A stretch of DNA of 46,615 nt from Rubidibacter lacunae KORDI 51-2. Lineage in GTDB: Bacteria; Cyanobacteriota; Cyanobacteriia; Cyanobacteriales; Rubidibacteraceae. The position numbers and the translations under genes were made by a program. The DNA lies in NCBI RefSeq assembly GCF_000473895.1, contig NZ_ASSJ01000003.1, forward strand, positions 1-46,615. Reading direction: 5' to 3'. This document shows, piece after piece, positions 1 through 8,992 of this stretch; positions within the stretch are counted from its first letter, which is position 1, and each line of letters begins with the position of its first letter. Under the pieces are notes generated by a model. The model saw only the letters and a list, made by a program, of their open reading frames with translations, did no database searches and was not told the origin of the DNA.

Positions 1-381
1 GAGAGGCAGCGAAGGGAACGCGTCTGGAGCGAGCTCAAGTGACCCGATTGCGCGCAACGCTGATTAAAGTCGCTGGGCGAGTGCGAACGACAGCGCGGCG
101 CGTGCTAATAGACCTATCGTCCCACTGTCCATATGCCGAGGAAATCCGTCAGATAGCGCGGCAGTTATGTGGAGCAAGCGCAACAGCGCAATGAGCGGTG
201 AATCCGCCAAGGGAGACGTATGTCTTCGCGGAGAAAATGAGCTGCAATCGTGCCCGAATTAGGCAGACAAAGGCAGATTGAGGCAGAAATAGACCGACGA
301 GAAGGTTCGACAGCCTGGGTTACCCTTGATGTTCCCCAGGCTCTGCCCATTTTGGCCTACTCATGAATAATCCAGGCTAGG
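1..381 (+). mobile_element. 3' end of an IS1380-like insertion sequence (truncated by window edge)
   Basis: Frame 3 is open from the window edge to a TGA at 192-194. It encodes about 63 residues containing TRLRATLIKVAGRVR, RRVLIDLSS and CPYAEEIRQIARQL, which I recognise as the C-terminal helices of DDE transposases of the IS1380 type. The following ~185 nt are non-coding and include a hairpin (agcctggg ... cccaggct, 322-351). They end in ctactcatgaataatccagg, then ctagg, at 357-381, which looks like the terminal inverted repeat. At 382 the reading frame of an unrelated tnpB begins, so this element is inserted into that gene. The left part of the element lies outside the window, so intactness cannot be judged. 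Family assignment is from motif memory. Confidence 0.6.
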
Positions 382-852
382 CAGAAAAAGGGGTCAAATC
401 GCTGGCGCAAACAGGTGAATCGCATCGCCAAACTGCATCTAAAGATATCGCGTCAGCGGCGCGACTTCTTTTCTAAGGTGTGGGATTCGCTGTTCTCAAA
501 GTACGATGTTGTTGCTCATGAAAAGCTAAATATCAAAGGACTTGCTCGCACCAGACTGGCGAAGTCAATCGCTGATGCTGCATGGGGTACATTCTTGCAA
601 ATGGGCGCTTGGAAGGCTGAAAGAGCTGCCAAGTTAACCATTGCCGAGAATCCACACGGAACCAGCATTGAATGTTCGGGCTGTGGTGAGCGGGTACCAA
701 AGACGCTGGCTGACAGGGTGCATAGCTGCCCTTCCTGCGGACTGGTTCTAAACAGGGACCGCAACGCGGCGATCAATATTCTCAATAGGGCTGTGGGACA
801 TCAAGCCCTTAATCTCTCAGGAAATGTCTCAGCAGTAGCTGAGAGTCACTGA
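382..852 (+). pseudogene. TnpB (IS200/IS605 family) C-terminal fragment
   Basis: The frame runs from the IS1380 junction to a TGA and gives about 156 residues. It holds the second RuvC carboxylate region (VVAHEKLNIKGLA), the four-cysteine zinc ribbon (CSGCGERVP ... CPSCG) and the third RuvC motif (NRDRNAAINIL). TnpB proteins are RNA-guided nucleases of roughly 370-400 residues. Here the N-terminal ~60 percent, with the first catalytic Asp, is missing because the IS1380-like element interrupts it. No native start exists; a GTG at 415 is fortuitous. The protein cannot be an active nuclease. The sequence beyond the stop looks like the right end of the same element (next entry). Confidence 0.8.
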
Positions 853-898
853 GGAAGCCCGCGCTGTATGCGTAGCATTAGCGTCGGGAGGATGTCAC
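790..898 (+). ncRNA. probable remnant of IS605-type right end / omega RNA 3' part
   Basis: In IS200/IS605 elements the guide (omega) RNA overlaps the end of tnpB and runs through the right end of the element. After the tnpB stop the sequence gaggaagcccgcgctgta, a short spacer and gtcgggaggatgtcac (883-898) resemble right ends I know from cyanobacterial IS605-like elements. If this is correct, the element boundary is near 898 and the flank from 899 would have served as guide. The call rests on pattern memory plus the adjacent tnpB. No structure was computed, and the tnpB partner is truncated. Confidence 0.4.
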
Positions 899-928
899 CC
901 GGATTGAGCGGCGAGTTGCTGACGCGAT

Positions 929-2326
929 TTATCCTAGCAACTTGCGAAATAGCGAGAGTTTCCCTTCATAGGGTGGGTAGCGTAACTCGATCTCGGGCCA
1001 GAACCCTTTTCGGACAACGCTGCGGCGATGCGAGAAGGTATCGAAACCGGTACGGCCGTGATAGGCACCGATACCGCTAGCGCCGACGCCTCCGAACGGC
1101 AGGGTCGACGAAATGATGTGTACGATCGTGTCGTTGATGCAGACGCCGCCGGACGTCGTTCCTTCCAGCACGCGCGTTTGGACATCGTGGCGGCGTGAGA
1201 AAACGTATAAGGCTAGCGGCGCGGGTCGCGCCGCGATCGCCGCGATCGCGGCATCGAGGTCGGTATAGGTCAGAACGGGCAGCAGCGGTCCGAAGATTTC
1301 ATCTTCCATGATCGGATCGTCCCACGCGACGCCATCGAGGACAGTGGGGGCGATATAGCGCGTGGTCGAGTCGCTTTGTCCGCCGATCGCGATCGCGTCG
1401 CGGTCGAGCAGCGCGCTCAGCCGTTGGAAGTGCCCGTCGCTGACGATGCGCGCGTAGTCGGGGCTGGTTGCTGGGTTGTCGCCGTAGAATTTGGCGATCG
1501 CGCGCCGCAGGGCAGCCAGCAAGTCGTCTTTAATCGCGCGATCCACCAGCAGGTAGTCGGGGGCAACGCAGGTTTGACCGGCATTGAAGAACTTGCCAAA
1601 AGCGATCCGCTGCGCGCCGGTTTCAATGTCTGCGTCGCGATCGACCAGGCACGGACTTTTACCGCCGAGTTCGAGGGTAACCGGCGTCAGATGCTCCGCA
1701 GCAGCTGCCATGACGACTTTGCCAACGCGCGAGCCGCCGGTGAATAAGATATGGTCGAAGCGCTCGGCAAGGAGTTGCTGCGCGACGGTTTTATCGCCCT
1801 CGACAACGCTGACATACTCCGGTGCGAAGGCTGCCGCTATCAGTTCGGCAAGGACGCGGGACGTGTGGGGCGTCAGTTCTGATGGTTTGACGATCGCGCA
1901 ATTGCCCGCTGCGATCGCGGCGACGAGGGGCGCGATCGCGAGCTGCAGCGGGTAGTTCCAGGGTGCGATTATCAGCACAACCCCGAGCGGTTCCGAACGG
2001 ATTTGCCCGCGTGCCGGCCACACAGTCCGCGCCAGCCCGACCTTCTCGGGTCGCACCCACTGCCGCAGGTGCTTGCGAGCATAGTCGATTTCTTGACAGC
2101 AGAAAACGATTTCGCTCACAACTGCTTCGAAGGCCGGCTTGCCGAGGTCGGCTGCCAGGGCGTCGCAGATTTGGGATTCGCGGTCGGCGATCGCCTGACG
2201 CAAGCTCAAGAGTTGCCCGCGTCGAAACTCTAGCTCGCGAGTCGCGCCGCTGGTGAAGTACGCCCGCTGGCGAGCAATCAGCGCGGCCGGGTCGAGCGCA
2301 CGAACTGCGTTTTTTGGAATTTGCAC
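929..2326 (-). CDS. NAD(P)-dependent aldehyde dehydrogenase (ALDH3-like)
   Basis: The 465-residue protein matches the class 3 aldehyde dehydrogenases, which oxidise fatty or apocarotenoid aldehydes to acids with NAD(P)+. Visible motifs are APWNYPLQL (oxyanion Asn124), KPSELTP (cofactor binding), FTGGSRVGK (Rossmann loop), LELGGKSP (general base Glu219) and FNAGQTC (nucleophile Cys253). The C-terminal part, SGGVCINDTIVH then LPFGGVGASGIGAYHG, is typical of the family. Length is normal for ALDH3, which lacks the N-terminal extension of other classes. It is monocistronic and convergent with the tnpB remnant. The Synechocystis homologue acts on apocarotenals; the substrate here is inference. Confidence 0.93.
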   Translation of the reverse strand: MQIPKNAVRALDPAALIARQRAYFTSGATRELEFRRGQLLSLRQAIADRESQICDALAADLGKPAFEAVVSEIVFCCQEIDYARKHLRQWVRPEKVGLARTVWPARGQIRSEPLGVVLIIAPWNYPLQLAIAPLVAAIAAGNCAIVKPSELTPHTSRVLAELIAAAFAPEYVSVVEGDKTVAQQLLAERFDHILFTGGSRVGKVVMAAAAEHLTPVTLELGGKSPCLVDRDADIETGAQRIAFGKFFNAGQTCVAPDYLLVDRAIKDDLLAALRRAIAKFYGDNPATSPDYARIVSDGHFQRLSALLDRDAIAIGGQSDSTTRYIAPTVLDGVAWDDPIMEDEIFGPLLPVLTYTDLDAAIAAIAARPAPLALYVFSRRHDVQTRVLEGTTSGGVCINDTIVHIISSTLPFGGVGASGIGAYHGRTGFDTFSHRRSVVRKGFWPEIELRYPPYEGKLSLFRKLLG

Positions 2327-2747
2327 AGAGAAAATCCAGTTTGCACGACCGTTATGAGCAAAAGGGAACTAAAGCACGCCTCCGACTCGCCGCGTTAGTC
2401 GGCGAGAAGTTCCTCCAAGATTAATGGATTCAGTACCGATCGAAAATCCCCTTTTAGATCTTGTGAAGTGGATAAGCACCGTTTAGTAAAGCCAACAAGT
2501 GACTCTACCAGCAGCGAGCCGAAGCTCGTGCACCCTTCAAGCGCTTCCGAAGAATTGCCAGACAGAAAAGACCGCCAACTGCGGTAGTAATAAAACGGTA
2601 ATGGTGCGTTGTCCGGGGCGCTCTCGTTTTTAAAGTGCTCGATTTCCCCTGATGGTTGGCTGGAGTCAGAGGGACGATTTCTCTGCAGTCAAACGATCGC
2701 AAGTTCTGCTCGCGATCGCCTGGCTGCAGGGCTAGAGGCAGGATCGC
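2327..2747. other. intergenic region between aldehyde dehydrogenase and chlB 3' end
   Basis: No convincing gene is present. There is a short hairpin, ctcgccg/cggcgag, at 2386-2392 and 2400-2406. It lies upstream of the aldehyde dehydrogenase gene and lacks a T-tract. The only ORFs are short and lack ribosome binding sites or family resemblance. Confidence 0.5.
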
Positions 2748-4274
2748 CTAGGCCCCAACGGCTTCTTTCGCAGCGTACATCAGCTCAATAGTAATACTGC
2801 TGAGTTGGCGCTCGCGGGCGAACTTTTCGGTGTTGCGCTTCACCTTACCGCGCACGAAACCAGGGACTTTGTTCAATTCGGCCAAGGCGTCCTTGGTCCA
2901 GTTGAGGTCGGAGTCTGCCGAGATGCTCTTGTGGATAACTTCCTTGGTGTCGTGACCGCCGAAGATTTCCAGCAAGTGATCTTCCATCCCGAGGGTGAAC
3001 GAGTTGTAAACCAAGTCAGAGATTTGGTTCGTTCCTTCGTAGCCCACGAAAGGTTTGTAGCCGATGGGAAAGTTCTGAACGTGAATGGGGGCTGCAATTA
3101 CGCCGCAGGGAATGTTCAGGCGCTTACCGATATGCCGTTCCATCTGGGTGCCGAAGATAGCTGCCGGCTCGGCCCGCGCGATCGCGTCCGCGACCGCACC
3201 ATTATCGTCGCTGATGAGAACTTCATCGCAAAACTCGCCGACCTGGGTGCGGAACCAGTCGGCATCGTATTTGCAATACGTACCGGCGATCGCGACGCGA
3301 ATACCCATCTCGCGTGCCAGGATTTTCGTCATTGCGATCGCGTGCGTGTTGTCCCCGAACACGACCGCTTTCTTCCCAGTGAGATTCTGACAATCGATCG
3401 AGCGCGAGAACCAAGCTGCTTGGGACACGTAGCGAGTTTGGTTATCAATATAGTCCTCGTAATCGACGGCAGCACCGCTCGCGTTTAGCACCTGCTGGAT
3501 GGCACGAATGCAGCGTGCGGTTTCGACTACGCCCATCGGCGTCACGTCTACAAACGGCATGCCAAATTCTGCTTCCAGGTAGCGAGCAGTCATCAATCCC
3601 ACTTCGCGGTACGGCACGAGATTGAACCAAGCTCTCGGCAGATCCTTGAGATGGTGCACCGATGCTTTTTCGGGAATCACCTGGTTGACCTCTATGCCGA
3701 GGTCTGCCATCAAGCGTTTGAGTTCGGTGCAGTCGTGTTGGTTGTGGAACCCGAGGCTAGTGATGCCGATAATGTTGACTGAAGGACGCTCGGTTTTGCC
3801 CGTGGGGAGCGTCCCGCCCTTGCGTGCCTTGTCGATATAGAACTCGACGATTTGGTTTAGCGTGCGATCTGCCGCTTGCAGTTCGTTGACGCGATAGTGG
3901 TTCACGTCGGCCAGCATTACATCGCAGCGGGCGGTCAGCTGGGCGCGCTCCACGAAGTTTTCCAAATCTTCCTGCAGGATGCTGGAGGTACACGTTGGTG
4001 TCAGCACCGTTAGGTCTGGTGATACCTCAGCATCTTTGCGGGTAATGTTATCGACAACTTTCTCCTGAGAGCCGCGGGCGAGCACCGTGCGGTCTACCGA
4101 ACTCGTCGTCACCGGGGTGAAGTTGCGTTCGCGCTCCAGCATCGAGCGCATGACATTAAAGTAATCGTCGCCGATGGGCGCGTGCATGATTGCGTGGACG
4201 TTCTTAAACGAACTCGCAATCCGTAGCGTGCCGATGTGCGCCGGTCCCGCGTACATCCAGTAAGCAAGCTTCAT
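2748..4274 (-). CDS. chlB: light-independent protochlorophyllide reductase subunit B
   Basis: ChlB forms with ChlN the catalytic component of dark-operative protochlorophyllide oxidoreductase. ChlL donates electrons, and ring D of protochlorophyllide is reduced without light. From the ATG at 4274 the protein starts [20 protein letters not shown] and is 508 residues long, the usual ChlB length. Conserved parts include [13 protein letters not shown] (cluster-ligand Cys region), [21 protein letters not shown] and [17 protein letters not shown]. The frame extends six codons upstream to a TTG, but GGAGG sits inside that extension about 10 nt before the ATG, so I choose the ATG. chlN and chlL are not in this window, so the subunits are not in one operon here. 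Confidence 0.97.
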   Translation of the reverse strand: MKLAYWMYAGPAHIGTLRIASSFKNVHAIMHAPIGDDYFNVMRSMLERERNFTPVTTSSVDRTVLARGSQEKVVDNITRKDAEVSPDLTVLTPTCTSSILQEDLENFVERAQLTARCDVMLADVNHYRVNELQAADRTLNQIVEFYIDKARKGGTLPTGKTERPSVNIIGITSLGFHNQHDCTELKRLMADLGIEVNQVIPEKASVHHLKDLPRAWFNLVPYREVGLMTARYLEAEFGMPFVDVTPMGVVETARCIRAIQQVLNASGAAVDYEDYIDNQTRYVSQAAWFSRSIDCQNLTGKKAVVFGDNTHAIAMTKILAREMGIRVAIAGTYCKYDADWFRTQVGEFCDEVLISDDNGAVADAIARAEPAAIFGTQMERHIGKRLNIPCGVIAAPIHVQNFPIGYKPFVGYEGTNQISDLVYNSFTLGMEDHLLEIFGGHDTKEVIHKSISADSDLNWTKDALAELNKVPGFVRGKVKRNTEKFARERQLSSITIELMYAAKEAVGA

Positions 4275-4735
4275 AAAATCGTTCGCCTCCAACAGGCGTC
4301 TGCGGTGTTCGCATTTTCGCTAGCTTGCATTGTCTCAAACGCGGCTAGCAGCCTCGCGCCAGGCAATTGCACCTAGTCGATATCGCAGTAATAGCCAAAA
4401 CCTCGGAGCTTCTGGGCGATCGCGCCCTCACTTTAAGGAAATGCAGACGTCCGACAGCGACACGATTCTTAATTTGCCGGAACAGTTCGTTGCGAGTTTC
4501 TTGACAACAATCGCGATGGATCGCCGCGCGGGAGATCGACTGCATCGACTGCATTGAAAACTCCCAGTGGAGAATCCTTTGGAAAATAAACTCGCCCGCC
4601 GCGATCGGGTTCTATTGAAGTCTTGCAACCTCATCTTCAGCGATCGCTTCTAGATGTTCTGGCCGCAGTCTTTGAGGCTATGCGAAATCAGGAGTCGTCG
4701 TGTAAGCTCGGAGTATCTTCTCCATAAGTGCTCGG
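4275..4735. other. divergent intergenic region chlB / glycosyl-1-phosphate transferase
   Basis: About 460 nt between two divergently transcribed genes, so both promoters should lie here. I see HIP1-type gatcgc sites but no clear -35/-10 pair, riboswitch or small ORF with a ribosome binding site. Confidence 0.4.
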
Positions 4736-5860
4736 ATGCCTTCAGTACCGCCCGCGCAGCTGTACCATCTGATCGCCTTTCTCATCTCGACGTCTGTAGT
4801 GCTGTGGAGTACGCCTGCAGTCAAGGCGATCGGTCTTAAGAGCGGACACGTCGATCGTCCCGGCAGACGGAAGGTCCACCGCGAGCCGATCGTGCGCATT
4901 GGCGGAGTTTCGATCTTTATTGGCGTTCTAGTAGCACTGCTGACGGTATGGCGGTTAGGTGGCTTCGGCACGCTACCGACCGACAAAGAGTGGGAAATTT
5001 GGGGCATTACCGTCGGCGGGTTTGTTTTCTTCGCGATCGGGCTCTGCGACGATCTCTTCAACCTTTCCGCCGGAGTCCGCTTGGTCTTGCAGGGGGTCGC
5101 TGCCAGTTTGGTCTGGATGACCGGCGTTCAGATCGAGTTTTTGTCCGTCCCCTTCATCGACCTCTTTCATCTTGGTTGGTTGAGCTTGCCTGTCACGGTC
5201 ATCTGGTTGGTGGGGATGGTCAACGCCATCAACTGGTTCGACGGACTTGATGGCTTGGCTGCGGGTGTTTCCGGAATTGCTGCCGTCGTCATGTTGATCG
5301 TGACGCTGGCGATGGACCAACCCGCTGCTGCTTTGGTTGCCGCTGCCCTGGCTGGCGGCGCACTGGGTTTTCTGCGGTATAACTTCAATCCCGCTGAAAT
5401 ATTCATGGGCGACAGCGGTGCGTATTATCTCGGTTTCATGCTGGCCGGCATCGGCGTTGTCGGACTGGTCAAAACGGCTGCGGTTACGGCTGTACTGCTG
5501 CCGTTTTTAATCCTGGCTGTTCCGATCGCCGATATGTCCGTCGTCATCATTTCGCGGTTATGGGGGGGGAAGTCGCCATTTACCGCCGACCAGCGACACC
5601 TGCACCACCGCTTGCTTAAAGCTGGAATTCCGCAGCGGTTAACGGTGCTCTTTATGTATGCCCTGACCCTCTGGGTCGGCAGCCTGGCATTGGGATTCTC
5701 CGGTATTCCCAGCGGTTGGGCCTACGCGATCGCTGCGACACTGCTGCTGGTATATGTCGGTTGGCAAGTATTGCGACGGCGCCAGCATCGCCTCGGGCGG
5801 GAGAGGCGTTCCCGATCGGCAGGCGATAATGTGAGGGAACATCACGACCGAGAGTTATGA
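4736..5860 (+). CDS. WecA/TagO-like undecaprenyl-phosphate glycosyl-1-phosphate transferase
   Basis: This integral membrane enzyme (374 residues, about ten hydrophobic segments) belongs to the MraY/WecA family. The family transfers a sugar-1-phosphate from a UDP-sugar to a polyprenyl phosphate, the first step of surface polysaccharide synthesis. Motifs in order are VDRPGRRKVH and RIGG in the first cytoplasmic loop, LCDDLFNLS (Asp pair), NAINWFDGLDGLAAG, IFMGDSGAYYLGF and the loop DQRHLHHRLLKAG. The last His-rich motif separates WecA/TagO-type enzymes from MraY. The stop overlaps the cinA start (ATGA at 5857-5860), so the two genes are probably translationally coupled. The exact sugar (GlcNAc or other) cannot be read from sequence. 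Confidence 0.9.
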   Translation: MPSVPPAQLYHLIAFLISTSVVLWSTPAVKAIGLKSGHVDRPGRRKVHREPIVRIGGVSIFIGVLVALLTVWRLGGFGTLPTDKEWEIWGITVGGFVFFAIGLCDDLFNLSAGVRLVLQGVAASLVWMTGVQIEFLSVPFIDLFHLGWLSLPVTVIWLVGMVNAINWFDGLDGLAAGVSGIAAVVMLIVTLAMDQPAAALVAAALAGGALGFLRYNFNPAEIFMGDSGAYYLGFMLAGIGVVGLVKTAAVTAVLLPFLILAVPIADMSVVIISRLWGGKSPFTADQRHLHHRLLKAGIPQRLTVLFMYALTLWVGSLALGFSGIPSGWAYAIAATLLLVYVGWQVLRRRQHRLGRERRSRSAGDNVREHHDREL

Positions 5861-7137
5861 GCGCAGAGGTTATTTGCATCGGCACCGAGCTGCTACTCGG
5901 CGATATCGTCAACACCAACGCGCAGTTCTTTGGTCAGCAACTCGCGAGTCTCGGCGTCCCGCACTATTACCAAAGTGTTGTCGGCGACAATCCAGAGCGC
6001 ATCAAACGCGCCCTACAAATTGCCTGCGATCGCGCCGAGATTTTGCTGTTTGCAGGCGGGCTCGGTCCGACACCTGACGATCTGACAACGGCTACCCTCG
6101 CCGACTTTTTTGACTCCCCGCTGCGCGAGCGTCCGGAAGTATTAGCCGAGATCGAAGCAAAATTCGCGCGGCGCGGGCGGACGATGTCGCCCAGCAACCG
6201 CAAACAAGCTCTCTTCCCCGACGGAGCTGAGGTACTGCCCAATCCTACTGGCAGCGCTCCGGGCATCATTTGGCAACCGCGGCCGGGGCTATCAGTACTG
6301 ACTTTTCCCGGCGTGCCAGGGGAGATGCAGTGCATGTGGTACGAAAGTGCAGTGCCTTACCTAAAGAGCCTGGGCTATGGACGGGAAATCGTGCACAGTC
6401 GCATGCTGCGATTCTGGGGAATCGGCGAATCCACTCTTGCCGAAAAAGTCAGGGCTTTCCTCGACCTACCCAACCCGACTGTGGCTCCCTATGCGTCGCG
6501 CGGCGAGGTTCGCTTGCGAATTTCAGCCCGTGCGCCTTCCGAAGCAGCTGCTCGTGAAGCGATTGCGCCGATCGAGTCCCAACTGCGCGCGATCGCCGGG
6601 CCCGATTGTTTTGGTGTGGATGACGACACCCTGGCATCGGCCGTTGGCAGGCATCTGTGCGCTCTGGACGCAACCGTGGCCGTAGCCGAGTCCTGCACGG
6701 GCGGCGGACTCGGGCATGCTCTGACATCAGTACCTGGGAGTTCTGCGTACTTTCGCGGCGGCATTATTGCCTACCAGAACGCGATTAAGACTGAGTTGCT
6801 CGGGGTCGCTCCCGAACTGCTTGCTCGACAGGGAGCGGTCAGTGCTGATGTTGCTGAAGCCATGGCTGCTGGGGTTCGCACGCAGCTCGGTTCAGACTGG
6901 GCAGTCGGCATAACTGGCATCGCCGGACCGGATGGCGGCACAGACACCAAACCTATAGGGCTGGTATATGTGGGTCTTGCCGACCCAAATGGAAGAACGA
7001 CCAGCTACGAGCTGCATTTGGGTAGCTGGCGCGAGCGCGATGCTATTCGTCATAGCAGCGTTTGCAATGCCCTCGACCGACTGCGCCGTCAGCTGCTTGC
7101 CTGCTGCTACCCCGATGGGTCTGTTCCACCCTTATAA
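5857..7137 (+). CDS. cinA: CinA: competence/damage-inducible family protein with NMN amidohydrolase domain
   Basis: The 426-residue protein has two domains. The N-terminal MoCF-like domain starts with EVICIGTELLLGDIVNTNAQ and contains GGLGPTPDDLT and FPGVPGEM. The C-terminal PncC domain contains AESCTGGGLGHALTSVPGSS, YFRGGIIAYQNAIK and ITGIAGPDGGT. PncC domains hydrolyse nicotinamide mononucleotide to nicotinate mononucleotide in the pyridine nucleotide cycle. CinA in other bacteria is also linked to competence and DNA damage. Length is normal for full-length CinA. The start ATG overlaps the stop of the upstream transferase gene by four bases, indicating an operon, although the functions are not obviously related. 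Confidence 0.95.
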   Translation: MSAEVICIGTELLLGDIVNTNAQFFGQQLASLGVPHYYQSVVGDNPERIKRALQIACDRAEILLFAGGLGPTPDDLTTATLADFFDSPLRERPEVLAEIEAKFARRGRTMSPSNRKQALFPDGAEVLPNPTGSAPGIIWQPRPGLSVLTFPGVPGEMQCMWYESAVPYLKSLGYGREIVHSRMLRFWGIGESTLAEKVRAFLDLPNPTVAPYASRGEVRLRISARAPSEAAAREAIAPIESQLRAIAGPDCFGVDDDTLASAVGRHLCALDATVAVAESCTGGGLGHALTSVPGSSAYFRGGIIAYQNAIKTELLGVAPELLARQGAVSADVAEAMAAGVRTQLGSDWAVGITGIAGPDGGTDTKPIGLVYVGLADPNGRTTSYELHLGSWRERDAIRHSSVCNALDRLRRQLLACCYPDGSVPPL

Positions 7138-7355
7138 AGCTGTTCCCTGCGAGAGAGTGGCAAGCGAGCGGCCGTGCTAGAATTTACATAACTTCACAAA
7201 AAAAGCAACGGCAAGCATGCTGCAGATCGTTCGACCTTCGGTCTACTGAGAGACAAGCGGATCGTCCATCAGAAGTGGCAGGTCGATGTTGGGTAAGTTA
7301 GGCTTGTAATTGCGATTTAGAAAACATCTGTCGTAAACAAGGAGCCAGCGACGGC

Positions 7356-7496
7356 ATGGACTACTTGGATAAGGTTCTGGAAAGATTACGAGAATGGACT
7401 CGTCGTTTGATCGAGGTTCTGCTCGGTCCGGACGCTGAGCAGGAACCGGAATTGATTCCTATCCCGGTCGACGAGTCGCAGTTGCGCCCTCGCTAG
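7356..7496 (+). CDS. 46-residue conserved-looking small protein upstream of aroQ
   Basis: An ATG at 7356 follows aaggag (7339-7344), about 11 nt upstream. It opens a 46-codon frame beginning [20 protein letters not shown] and ending with an acidic/proline tail ([18 protein letters not shown]). The first half would form one amphipathic helix with alternating Leu/Ile and Arg/Lys/Glu, followed by an acidic, proline-rich tail. The composition looks coding, with no rare-codon excess. It ends 19 nt before aroQ on the same strand, so it may lead that operon. I cannot assign a function. A similar short protein next to aroQ in other cyanobacteria is my recollection, not a checked fact. Confidence 0.6.
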   Translation: MDYLDKVLERLREWTRRLIEVLLGPDAEQEPELIPIPVDESQLRPR

Positions 7497-7515
7497 ATTC
7501 TGTTTCGATACTGAT

Positions 7516-7974
7516 TTGGACCAGCTCAGCGTACTGATAATTCACGGACCGAACCTAAATCTGTTAGGTCGGAGAGAGCCGGAAATATACGGTTCCACAA
7601 CCCTAGACGAGATCGATGCCTGCCTGAAAGAACGAGGTCGGCTCGCTGGATCTAGGGTTGTTTGCATGCAGTCCAATCACGAAGGGCTGATAGTGGATGT
7701 TATTCAAGCCGCTGTAGGCGAGCACGATGGATTGGCGATCAATCCCGGAGCTTACACGCATACGAGTGTGGCAATTCGCGATGCAATTTCAGCCTGCGCT
7801 ATACCGACCGTGGAAATTCACATGAGCAACATACACGGCCGGGAGTCATTTCGCCAGCATTCTTACATTGCGCCGGTAGCTATCGGGCAAATCAGCGGTT
7901 TTGGAGCGCGCAGCTATCTGCTCGGTCTTGATGCCTTGCTCGCACACTTGCGCCAATCGGCTCTAACCGACTGA
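7516..7974 (+). CDS. aroQ: type II 3-dehydroquinate dehydratase
   Basis: This enzyme dehydrates 3-dehydroquinate to 3-dehydroshikimate in the shikimate pathway. The protein of about 152 residues is typical for the dodecameric type II enzyme. Motifs are [19 protein letters not shown] (catalytic Arg and Tyr25), [21 protein letters not shown] and [15 protein letters not shown] (catalytic His). The frame begins with a TTG at 7516, and no better ATG lies upstream of the conserved N terminus, so the start is uncertain by a few codons. It follows the 46-aa gene by 19 nt and precedes the next gene by 26 nt, suggesting one transcript. Confidence 0.95.
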   Translation: MDQLSVLIIHGPNLNLLGRREPEIYGSTTLDEIDACLKERGRLAGSRVVCMQSNHEGLIVDVIQAAVGEHDGLAINPGAYTHTSVAIRDAISACAIPTVEIHMSNIHGRESFRQHSYIAPVAIGQISGFGARSYLLGLDALLAHLRQSALTD

Positions 7975-8000
7975 TCGCTAACACGTCGCGAGGACGGCGA

Positions 8001-8900
8001 ATGTGCGGGCAGCGCGGAAGTCCGGTGCCATTACTAACTCGCTTTCAAGGATGTTTGGTGGGGGCACTGCTTGGAGAGCTGATTAGCGGCAATGCCGTGC
8101 CATCTCCCTGGTGGCAAGTTGCCATGCTGGGGGCAAGTTGTGCGATCGATACAGCGACATTTGCGTCAGCCGACTGGGAGGCGCGCTGCGATCGCGCCTC
8201 GCATCTAACCCGCATTGGAACGGCCGCTAGCAGTGAAGCCGCGATCGCGGTACTGCCAGTTGCACTGTACTACCACGAATTACCCGAGAGGTTGCGACGC
8301 GAGATTTTGCTGGCTGCATTTCTGTGGCTTGGAGCGAAAGAAACACCTGCAGCTGCACTAACATTTGCAACTGCAATTGCTACTGCACTCCAGCAGAGGT
8401 CGCCAGCTGAGAATTTCGACCGACTGGTCGGTCCTGCCGATTCGAACGAGCTGACCGTGCCACTAGAAATAGCGCGAGCGAGCCGTGCAAACGGCGTCGG
8501 TTTGGCCGAGTATGCGGAGCAGATCGTCGAGGCTCGAGTACCTATGGGCGATCGCGCTCTGGCAATCGCCTTGTATGCTCGCGCACTGCCGGGGCAACCA
8601 AGCTTGCAGGTTGCTCGGGCCGTCAAGGTTGCGGGTGGAGCCAACGTCTCGCCATCAGTGGTCGGTGCCTTAGTCGGAGCGATTGCAGGAGCTGAGAGTG
8701 GGAATAGTTTCCCCCTGCGTTGGCAGGTTGCCCTACAAGAGCGGGTTGCTATTGCCAGCGTGTACCGTCAGGCCGCGAGGTTATTTGCCAGCTGGGCAGG
8801 TGTTGGCTCTCCAAACGGGTCCGCAGAACTGGAACTCGACGCGATCGCAGCTGCCGGTCGCATCCAGGCTCGGGCGTCCCTGATTTCGATTTCGCATTAG
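8001..8900 (+). CDS. DraG-like (ADP-ribosylglycohydrolase fold) degenerate protein
   Basis: The 299-residue, Ala-rich helical protein has LLTRFQGCLVGALLGELISG near the start and a matching VVGALVGAIAGAESG near residues 220-235. These correspond to the glycine-rich helices that carry metal-binding residues in ADP-ribosylglycohydrolases. The Asp residues expected after them (the GD and DxxE-type ligands) are not seen, so a catalytic role is doubtful. It starts 26 nt after aroQ behind a purine-rich GAGGACGG and is probably cotranscribed. The fold assignment is inference from pattern; function is unknown. Confidence 0.65.
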   Translation: MCGQRGSPVPLLTRFQGCLVGALLGELISGNAVPSPWWQVAMLGASCAIDTATFASADWEARCDRASHLTRIGTAASSEAAIAVLPVALYYHELPERLRREILLAAFLWLGAKETPAAALTFATAIATALQQRSPAENFDRLVGPADSNELTVPLEIARASRANGVGLAEYAEQIVEARVPMGDRALAIALYARALPGQPSLQVARAVKVAGGANVSPSVVGALVGAIAGAESGNSFPLRWQVALQERVAIASVYRQAARLFASWAGVGSPNGSAELELDAIAAAGRIQARASLISISH

Positions 8901-8992
8901 CACGCTAGCTGAACTAACTCCCACTGCTTCTCTAGCTTGACTAAACTGTCCGTCAGTGCACCCGCTCGGCTTACCCAACATCACTGCAACGG

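Noticed and set aside
2505-2702. 65-codon minus-strand ORF between aldehyde dehydrogenase and chlB
   Set aside because: Contains a short hydrophobic stretch but has no start signal and no similarity I recognise to small photosystem subunits.
5967-6335. Long minus-strand ORF inside cinA
   Set aside because: Shadow of cinA; no ribosome binding site, and the plus-strand frame carries all CinA motifs.
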